Shown piece by piece: positions 5,542-11,542 of a stretch of DNA of 11,542 nt. The stretch's first letter is position 1; every line of letters starts with the position of its first letter. The DNA comes from Fen731 sp964354265 (GTDB lineage Bacteria > Actinomycetota > Humimicrobiia > Humimicrobiales > Humimicrobiaceae), in assembly GCA_964354265.1 (NCBI GenBank), contig CAYGYY010000065.1, positions 1 through 11,542 on the forward strand, written 5' to 3'. The translations under genes were made by a program, and so were the position numbers. The notes under the pieces were generated by a model. The model made no database searches. It had not been told where the DNA came from and was given only the letters and a program-made list of their open reading frames with translations.

Positions 5542-6899
5542 TTCTCAGCACCATGGCACTTCTTGAACTTTTTACCGCTTCCACACGGACAGGGATCATT
5601 TCGACCGGTATTTGAAAGGATTTTAACCCATTCTTCATCTTTTTCTTTTAGAATTCCCATTATGCCTGCAGCTGCTTTACCTCTCCTGAGAAGGTCTGTG
5701 ATTAACTTCATCGGTTCATCAATATGATGAAAGAATTGCTTAAAACCAGGACATAAATAATTCAAACCGTACTCTCCAGCGGAATGATTACTGTCCGGGG
5801 GAGTTTTTTTGAAACGGTTCTTTGGGCATTCACCCCTGCAGGCAAATAAAACATCGCACTTCAGGCAATAATCCGGCAACAGATCTCTTTTATCTTTACC
5901 AAATCTTTGCTGTTTTTCCGATGCTATCAGATCACCCATGTGAGTGTTTTTAATATTTCCTATAAGATATTTAGGCTCGACAAAATGATCACATGCATAG
6001 AAATCGCCATTGTGCTCAAGAACCGGACCAAGTCCACAGGTCTCATTAAACACGCACATGCCAGATGCAGGCATTCCAAGCCAGTTTCGTGCTGCTGCCT
6101 CAAAAGTCTGCACATAGACTTTCCCCACATCATTGCGCACCCATTCATCAAATACAGTGCAGAGGAAATCTCCAAACTGCTCCGGATGTACCGAACGCTC
6201 TGAAACTGTGTCACCCTCCTGATAGAGAAAACGACCATCCTTGTTTATCCGTTCTACCACGGGTACGAACTGCATCCAGTCTGTTTTTGCTTCATCCCTG
6301 AGGAACTTATAAACTTCCAGGGGATATCCGGAATTTACATTATTTACTGCAGTAAGCACATTGTATTCAACCTTATGTTTTTGCAGAAGATGCAGGCCCT
6401 TCATCACTCTATTAAAAGTAGGCTTACCTTTCTTATCCACCCTGTGTATATCATGCAGCTCTTCGGGTCCGTCTATGCTTATGCCTATCAAGAAGTTGTT
6501 TTGCCTGAAAAACTCACACCACTCATCATCAAGCAGTAAACCATTTGTCTGCAGGGTGTTTAAAAAAGTCATACCAGGACGGGCAAATCTTTTTTCAAAC
6601 TCTATTGAGCGGTGATAGAAGTCAAGACCCATAAGTGTCGGTTCTCCGCCCTGCCAGGATACTGCAACCTTGTTTACCTGGTGGGATTCTACCAGCTGCT
6701 TGATATACTGCTCAAGTGTGCTGTCAGTCATCCTGAAGCGGCTGCCAGGATAAAGCATCTTTTTATCCAGGAAAAAGCAGTAAGCACATTTAAGATTACA
6801 AACTGCGCCTGTCGGTTTTACCAGAAGATGGAAGGCCTTCGGTGCATTATCCTTTGTGATATAGTTGATATTTTTATTGTCTAGGTGTCTTGAATTCAT
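5538..6899 (-). CDS. Anaerobic sulfatase-maturating enzyme (radical SAM/SPASM) with SEC-C tail
   Basis: The 453-aa product is a cytosolic radical SAM enzyme that oxidises the active-site Cys or Ser of a sulfatase to formylglycine without oxygen. The radical SAM motif is CNLKCAYC (Cys34, 38, 41), followed by GGEP (84-87). The C-terminal SPASM region keeps all eight cysteines for two auxiliary [4Fe-4S] clusters: 282, 288, 303, 345, 348, 354, 358 and 383. Asp304, directly after Cys303, matches the proposed catalytic base of the characterised Clostridium enzyme. A SEC-C zinc motif, GRNDPCPCGSGKKFKKCHG, ends the protein (432-450). The gene lies 132 bp after the sulfatase, on the same strand, which is its evident substrate. 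The ATG at 6899 has only a weak ribosome site. Base composition is richer in G+C than the left half of the window. Confidence 0.94.
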   Translation of the reverse strand: MNSRHLDNKNINYITKDNAPKAFHLLVKPTGAVCNLKCAYCFFLDKKMLYPGSRFRMTDSTLEQYIKQLVESHQVNKVAVSWQGGEPTLMGLDFYHRSIEFEKRFARPGMTFLNTLQTNGLLLDDEWCEFFRQNNFLIGISIDGPEELHDIHRVDKKGKPTFNRVMKGLHLLQKHKVEYNVLTAVNNVNSGYPLEVYKFLRDEAKTDWMQFVPVVERINKDGRFLYQEGDTVSERSVHPEQFGDFLCTVFDEWVRNDVGKVYVQTFEAAARNWLGMPASGMCVFNETCGLGPVLEHNGDFYACDHFVEPKYLIGNIKNTHMGDLIASEKQQRFGKDKRDLLPDYCLKCDVLFACRGECPKNRFKKTPPDSNHSAGEYGLNYLCPGFKQFFHHIDEPMKLITDLLRRGKAAAGIMGILKEKDEEWVKILSNTGRNDPCPCGSGKKFKKCHGAEK

Positions 6900-7031
6900 C
6901 TACTCAATTTAAGTTTACCTGATTAGCATGGCAGGATTTAGAATAATGAAATAATTAAACCCTGTAAGGTGCGTATCCTCATTAAAAATTGAATATTTGA
7001 TTTTTATGCTATTTTATTACAATCCATATCC

Positions 7032-8510
7032 CTAGTGCATTCCACCACCGGAAGCCTCTTTCATTGAATCCAGTACACGGTCAAGGTTAAACGCTGCCGG
7101 TTTCTGCCTTGGAGGGAAATCAATAAACGTCTTTAACTGCTCTGCAGCCAGAGCCTGGCCCTGGTACATACAGAATATATGGTCTATTACCCAGTCCCAA
7201 TAAGTATTAGAATTCTCATCTGCTCTCTCAAAGGGATCCTGCCGCAGATTAAATAATTTCGGGACCCGCAGTTCCACAAAAGGCTCTGCCCATAATTGTA
7301 ATGTTTTTGCACGCTGCTCATAGAATACCAGCTTCCAGTCACCAATACGAATTGCAACTAATTTGCCATCATCATTTACATAGAAGTACCAGTCTCTTGG
7401 AGACTTATCTGTCTTCCCCATCAGATATGGCAGTGCGTTGTAACCATCAATGTGGACTTTAAAAGTTTTATCTCCAGCCTTATGACCTTTTAGGAGTTTC
7501 TCTTTAATATCCGGCACTCCAGCCGCAGCAAGCAGTGTTGGCAGCCACTCCTGATGGGACATTATTCCATTCAATACTTTCCCTGCAGGAAACTTTCCTG
7601 GCCACCTTGCAAAAGACGGTACCCTGAAAGCACCTTCCCAGTTGGAATTTTTTTCACTTCGCCACGGTGATATTGCACCATCCGGCCAGGTATTATAGTG
7701 AGGGCCGTTATCTGTACTGTATAGTACAATTGTATCTTCAGCTATGCCAAGTTCATCAAGCAGATCCAGGAGCTTTCCAACATGCTCATCATGTTCAACC
7801 ATTGCATCATTATAGAAACCCTGGCCACTCTTTCCAACTGTTTCTTTCTTAATACGAGTTCTGAAGTGCATGCGGGTGGAGTTCCACCATATAAAGAAAG
7901 GCTTGCCGTCTTTATGAGCTTGTTTGATAAACTCAATAGTCCTATCAGTTACATCATCATCAATAGTTTCCATCCTCTTTTTGGTAAGTGGACCCGTATC
8001 ATCAATCCTTCCATCAGCAAATGAATGTATTACTCCTCTTGGTCCAAAACGCTTCCTGAAGTCAAGATCTTTTGGATAATCGAGATGCTCTGGTTCTTCC
8101 TCTGCATTAAGATGATACAGATTGCCATAGAACTCATCAAAACCATGATTTGTAGGAAGAAATTCATCCCTGTCACCAAGATGGTTTTTACCAAACTGCC
8201 CCGTTACATAGCCAAGGGGTTTTAGGAGTTCAGCTATCGTAGGATCTTCGGCCTGAATTCCTACATCTGCACCCGGCATTCCAACTTTTGTAAGTCCGGT
8301 ACGCAAAGGATTCTGACCGGTAATGAACGCAGCACGACCTGCTGTACAGCTCTGCTGAGCATAGAAATCTGTAAAATCTATGCCCTCTTCAGCAATACGG
8401 TCGATATTCGGTGTTTTGTATTCCATGGCCCCCCTATTATTGTGGCTTATGTTATACCACCCGATATCATCGCCCCACAATACAAGGATATTTGGTTTTT
8501 TGTCTGGCAT
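7032..8510 (-). CDS. Cys-type arylsulfatase (sulfatase S1 family), no signal peptide
   Basis: The 492-aa product hydrolyses an organic sulfate ester, releasing inorganic sulfate. Metal ligands are Asp14-Asp15 (WGDDIGW). The formylglycine signature is CTAGR with Cys55 and Arg59, a form that anSME can mature. Further active-site residues are Lys108 and His110 (GQFGKNHLGD), His215 (STRMH), Asp267-Asn268 (STDNGP) and probably Lys287, so the catalytic set looks complete. There is no N-terminal signal: the protein starts MPDKKPNILVLW, already at the first core strand, so it should act in the cytosol. I chose the ATG at 8510 because AAAGGAGG lies 5 nt before it. The longer frame from a GTG at 8528 would start inside that site. 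The substrate is unknown; the transporters upstream suggest an imported sulfated compound. Confidence 0.94.
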   Translation of the reverse strand: MPDKKPNILVLWGDDIGWYNISHNNRGAMEYKTPNIDRIAEEGIDFTDFYAQQSCTAGRAAFITGQNPLRTGLTKVGMPGADVGIQAEDPTIAELLKPLGYVTGQFGKNHLGDRDEFLPTNHGFDEFYGNLYHLNAEEEPEHLDYPKDLDFRKRFGPRGVIHSFADGRIDDTGPLTKKRMETIDDDVTDRTIEFIKQAHKDGKPFFIWWNSTRMHFRTRIKKETVGKSGQGFYNDAMVEHDEHVGKLLDLLDELGIAEDTIVLYSTDNGPHYNTWPDGAISPWRSEKNSNWEGAFRVPSFARWPGKFPAGKVLNGIMSHQEWLPTLLAAAGVPDIKEKLLKGHKAGDKTFKVHIDGYNALPYLMGKTDKSPRDWYFYVNDDGKLVAIRIGDWKLVFYEQRAKTLQLWAEPFVELRVPKLFNLRQDPFERADENSNTYWDWVIDHIFCMYQGQALAAEQLKTFIDFPPRQKPAAFNLDRVLDSMKEASGGGMH

Positions 8511-8782
8511 TTTTACCTCCTTTCTCACTTTTTTATATTATTTATGTCTTTATATATGCTTATTTTAAACAAAATTAGCCAGCATAAGCAAAATGCACAA
8601 AATAATAATAACATAAACAAGTATAGATAAAAATCATTGCGATTATTGATGCATGTTATAAATCTGCTTCATAAAGAAAAAACTTGACTGGCTGGGTATA
8701 TGTAAATTTAAAAGGGACAGGCTCTCGACAAAGACACCCGCTGCTGTAAATTCAATTGATGGCTATTCTCAAAATGAATATG
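8511..8782. other. Intergenic region between SulP and sulfatase genes
   Basis: This 272-bp spacer holds the strong sulfatase ribosome site AAAGGAGG (minus strand, 8523-8516). No near-consensus promoter is obvious; on the minus strand TATAAA near 8551-8556 is a weak -10 candidate without a good -35. I see no terminator-like hairpin after SulP. The spacer is long enough for a separate sulfatase-anSME promoter, so the four minus-strand genes may be two transcripts. Confidence 0.4.
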
Positions 8783-10546
8783 TTAATTAACTGAATAACG
8801 TCTTTTATATTCCTTTACAGCACTATTAACATTCCTGAAAACATTATTTTGCCCAATCAGGTCAATGATCATACTGCGCTTCAGAGTATCGTGAACTCTG
8901 GTATATACTTTTGCAAGCATAAGCTCGATTCCCATTTCATCCAGTTGTTTTTTAATTTCATAGAGAGTATCAATACTATCCGTATCCAGCTCAACTGTCG
9001 ATTCAAGACTTAAAATAACAGCGTTTATTTCTCTGGTTTTAGTTTTGGTCCTTTTCTCTATTTCTTTCTGTAGTTTTTCTATATTAGCAAAAAAGAGCTG
9101 CGCATCAGGTCTTATTATTAAAAGGCCTTCAACTTGAGCATTTTTAGGATTTCTTTTAATATCACTATAGATATCACTATCAGGTTCCTTACCAAGAATA
9201 GCAAGATATGGCAAGCTTGCCTTTAGTGTTATTGCAAGAACGGATGCAATAATAGCTATAACCAGACCCAAAAGAATATCAAATATCAGTACACCCACAA
9301 GAGTTAAAACAGCAAGCCAGAAATCAATTTTTCTTATACCTAAGAACCTTCTCATTTCGTTTACATTCATCATCCGCCAGATAGCATGTATTATTATTGC
9401 TGCAAGGGTTGCCTGTGGAAGGTTTCTAAAAAATGGTGTTAACCACATAGCTATAACGAGGACAAGGGCGCTTGATATTAAAGCTGTCATCTGTGTTTTT
9501 GCTCCAGCTTTTTCACTTGCAGCTGACCTTGAGAGGCTTCCATCAACAGTAAAACCTGATGAAAAACCTGAACCTATATTTGCTGCTCCATACGCTATAA
9601 GTTCCTGGTTGGGATCAATAGTATATTTGTGCTTTGAGGCAAAACTTTTTGCAGCACCAAGGCTATTTACAAAACCAACTATAACAATTCCTAATGCGCC
9701 TGGTATAAGAAGTGTTATATCTGAAAGCCTTATGTCAGGAATTCCAAATTTAGGCAGTCCTGAAGGGATGTAGCCGACTATATCCACTCCTTTATCTGCC
9801 AGACCGGCAAAGGTAACTAAAAGTATCCCATAGATAAGTACAATAATTGCTGCTGGAGCACGCGGGACAAACCTATCAAAAAGAAAAAGAATGGCAAGGC
9901 TTGTAGCCCCTATCAATATGGTCCAGCCATGAGTCTGTGGCAGGCTTATAATTATCTGTAAACCATCCTGAAAGAAGTTACCTCCAGGAATTTTTGTTCC
10001 AAGCAACCTTGGTATCTGACCCATTATCATAACCATTGCTATTCCAAAAATAAGACCTATCACAACTGGCTTTGATATAAAGTTGGAGATTACCCCAAGT
10101 TTTGCAATTCCAAAAATCAAAAAAATTATTCCACTTATTATTGCAAGAGCAGCAGTTAGAGAAAGAAACCTGCCAGGGTCACCTACAGCAAGTGTAGAAA
10201 CCACAGCAAATGATAGTATAGCTCCAGAGGAAGTCGGACCTGCCATAATATGGCGTGAACTACCAAAAATTGCATATGCAAGCAGTGGTAAAGGAAGGGT
10301 ATAAAACCCTACTACTGGTGATACGCCTGCCATTTCTGCAAAAGCCATTGCCTGTGGAACTGATATAAGTGTAAGAGTGATTGCTGCGATCAGATCCGGG
10401 GTTAAGAACTTGCGCTTATATGCTGGTAACCACTCAGTGATCGGGATATATTTATTTAAATCTTTTTTACTGATTAATTTTTTTTTCTTCACAGTGTTAG
10501 CCTTGGTTTTTCTTTTTGCGTCTTCTTTTTTAAATGATTGTTGCAT
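8783..10546 (-). CDS. SulP family anion permease with STAS domain
   Basis: The product (587 aa from the ATG at 10546) is an inner-membrane SLC26/SulP carrier, a family that moves sulfate, bicarbonate or related anions. A basic, Lys-rich N-terminus precedes the core. The core opens with FLTPDLIAAITLTLISVPQA and continues AGVSPVVGFYTLPLPLLAYAIFG with many hydrophobic segments up to about residue 450. The signature GFTVDGSLSRSAASEKAGAKTQ is present. The C-terminal 110 residues form a cytosolic STAS domain, with ILSLESTVELDTDSIDTLYE at its centre. A TTG at 10591 would extend the frame by 15 codons and overlap the upstream gene by 17 bp. Neither start has a strong ribosome site, so the start is uncertain. 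The position between a BASS carrier and a sulfatase points to sulfate, but substrate and direction are not shown. Confidence 0.9.
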   Translation of the reverse strand: MQQSFKKEDAKRKTKANTVKKKKLISKKDLNKYIPITEWLPAYKRKFLTPDLIAAITLTLISVPQAMAFAEMAGVSPVVGFYTLPLPLLAYAIFGSSRHIMAGPTSSGAILSFAVVSTLAVGDPGRFLSLTAALAIISGIIFLIFGIAKLGVISNFISKPVVIGLIFGIAMVMIMGQIPRLLGTKIPGGNFFQDGLQIIISLPQTHGWTILIGATSLAILFLFDRFVPRAPAAIIVLIYGILLVTFAGLADKGVDIVGYIPSGLPKFGIPDIRLSDITLLIPGALGIVIVGFVNSLGAAKSFASKHKYTIDPNQELIAYGAANIGSGFSSGFTVDGSLSRSAASEKAGAKTQMTALISSALVLVIAMWLTPFFRNLPQATLAAIIIHAIWRMMNVNEMRRFLGIRKIDFWLAVLTLVGVLIFDILLGLVIAIIASVLAITLKASLPYLAILGKEPDSDIYSDIKRNPKNAQVEGLLIIRPDAQLFFANIEKLQKEIEKRTKTKTREINAVILSLESTVELDTDSIDTLYEIKKQLDEMGIELMLAKVYTRVHDTLKRSMIIDLIGQNNVFRNVNSAVKEYKRRYSVN

Positions 10547-10574
10547 TAAAAATGAAGGTATCACAACTACTAAT

Positions 10575-11447
10575 TTATTTTTTCTTTTCAATTGAGCCGG
10601 CAGCTAATGCTTTTCTGCTTCGTCTACCCCATTCTAATGCAAGAGGTATGGCAAGTATCAATGAAATTACTTTGAATACTACCACCATAATAAGCACTTC
10701 ATTATAAAAATTATAATTTGCCACTATCATTGCAGCAGCTATATTTCTCTGACCTGTTCCAAGTGATAAAACACGCTTCGCTGAAGTTGAGGGACCACCC
10801 AGAAGATATCCTGAACCAAATCCAATAACTACTAGTATAAAACTTGCAAGTATGCCAAATGAGCCAAACTTACTGATAATATATTGCCATTTTACAACCA
10901 GCATCAGCACCATCAGCAAAATAAGACTGTAATTTGATGCTCTGGCAAAGATTCGTTCAAGCTTTTCTGCAATTTCTTTCCACCTTGCCCTTACAAACAT
11001 TGCAACTGCCAGCGGTGCAAGCATCAGCAATAGAAGATTTTTTGCTACTGCCCAAATGCCTATCTTTATGCCAGGAAGCATTAGAGGCAGTACAATTGGC
11101 AGAAAGATAATTGTTACTGCAAGCAGCATAATAATAAGTCCAACAGAAGCGGCAACATCACCTTTTGCAATCTTTACAAGTTCCGGAAGAACAGGTGCGC
11201 CTGCAGCACAAGCTAAAATCATAATACCTATCTGCAGTGGCCTATCCAATGGTAAAAATGTAATCAGTAGAAAGGCTGCTGCAGGAATGATTATGAAGTT
11301 TGCAACAAGCGATAGTATGACAAAACGGATATTTTTAAGAGGTTCTAACATCTGTTTTGCTGTAAGACCAAGACCAACAGAGAGCATAGAGGTTATGATA
11401 AAGATAAGCGTCATCAGATCCGTGATGGTCTTTAGCACTTCATTCAA
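10575..11447 (-). CDS. Bile acid:sodium symporter (BASS/SLC10-like) family transporter
   Basis: The 290-aa product is an integral membrane protein with about nine or ten hydrophobic helices and no soluble domain, the usual size for BASS-family secondary carriers of organic anions. Family marks include the early SVGLGLTAKQ (about 23-32), ACAAGAPVLPELVKIAKGD (about 79-97, cross-over region) and LSLGTGQRNIAAAMIVA (about 228-244). The Lys/Arg-rich end GRRSRKALAAGSIEKKK should be cytosolic. The frame has no ATG near its start. TTG at 11447 is chosen because AGAAAGGT lies 9 nt upstream, and an ATG overlapping it is out of frame. SulP follows with a slight overlap or a short gap, suggesting cotranscription. 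Some SLC10 members carry sulfated steroids, so a sulfated organic substrate is an attractive guess. ACR3-type arsenite carriers are more distant. Confidence 0.85.
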   Translation of the reverse strand: MNEVLKTITDLMTLIFIITSMLSVGLGLTAKQMLEPLKNIRFVILSLVANFIIIPAAAFLLITFLPLDRPLQIGIMILACAAGAPVLPELVKIAKGDVAASVGLIIMLLAVTIIFLPIVLPLMLPGIKIGIWAVAKNLLLLMLAPLAVAMFVRARWKEIAEKLERIFARASNYSLILLMVLMLVVKWQYIISKFGSFGILASFILVVIGFGSGYLLGGPSTSAKRVLSLGTGQRNIAAAMIVANYNFYNEVLIMVVVFKVISLILAIPLALEWGRRSRKALAAGSIEKKK

Positions 11448-11455
11448 GGCAAATT

Positions 11456-11475
11456 ACCTTTCTAAAGGTATTATA
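11456..11475 (-). promoter_or_regulatory. Ribosome site and possible -10 element of the BASS gene
   Basis: On the minus strand, TATAAT (11475-11470) precedes AGAAAGGT (11463-11456) and the TTG start at 11447. The ribosome site decides the start. The -10 match is perfect, but the -35 is poor and the implied transcript start would be only about 16 nt before the start codon. The true promoter may therefore lie elsewhere or beyond the window. Confidence 0.3.
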
Positions 11476-11542
11476 TTTCACGTTGGTTTATAGTTTACAT
11501 TAAACAGAAATACACTAAAAGTATTTTGGAGGATTTTTTTAA

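Noticed and set aside
10083..11493. Plus-strand frames opposite SulP and BASS genes (including 145 aa at 11056-11493)
   Set aside because: These are antisense shadows of clear membrane-protein genes, with no ribosome sites or recognisable domains.
1..11542. CRISPR arrays, insertion sequences, integrases or phage genes
   Set aside because: No regularly spaced repeats, transposase motifs or terminal inverted repeats are visible; the only gene damage seen is the local remnants at 3811-4173 and possibly 5295-5541.

Overview
The window looks like a chromosomal segment of a low-GC, AT-rich anaerobic bacterium. Ribosome binding sites are of the AGGAGG type and promoters are close to the sigma-A consensus. 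A DegV protein, a primary-type sigma-70 factor and an oxygen-sensitive radical SAM sulfatase maturase are present. The combination would fit a Firmicutes-like or deep-branching Gram-positive-like anaerobe, but nothing here fixes the lineage.

Left half (1-5250). A minus-strand class I SAM-dependent methyltransferase opens the window. The plus-strand genes that follow are a small single-domain RRM RNA-binding protein (1240-1467) with its own promoter, long leader and terminator; a NodB-type polysaccharide deacetylase with an N-terminal membrane signal; a DegV fatty-acid-binding protein; and an RpoD/SigA-family sigma factor (4173-5246). Between degV and the sigma gene lie two broken genes. One is a second RRM gene stopped by an in-frame TAG (3811-3924). 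The other is a 44-codon start of a B12-binding radical SAM protein (4039-4173), whose stop codon overlaps the sigma-factor start. The intact and broken RRM genes share a near-consensus promoter and a similar leader of about 115-120 nt that carries a candidate anti-Shine-Dalgarno element at nearly the same distance from the start codon.

Right half (5538-11447), all on the minus strand. In transcription order it reads: a bile acid:sodium symporter (BASS) family carrier, a SulP anion permease with a STAS domain, a cytosolic-looking Cys-type arylsulfatase, and an anaerobic sulfatase-maturating radical SAM enzyme (anSME) with a C-terminal SEC-C motif. The first two overlap or nearly abut, and the last two are 132 bp apart. 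This reads as an organosulfate-use module. A sulfated organic molecule would be imported, desulfated in the cytosol by the sulfatase after anSME converts its Cys55 to formylglycine, and the released sulfate would be moved by SulP. The sulfatase-anSME part is visibly richer in G+C than the left half, which suggests separate acquisition. The sigma gene and this module converge in 5247-5537. There the minus strand carries three tiny ORFs chained by NTGA overlaps from the anSME stop onward, either decayed coding sequence or unannotated small peptides.
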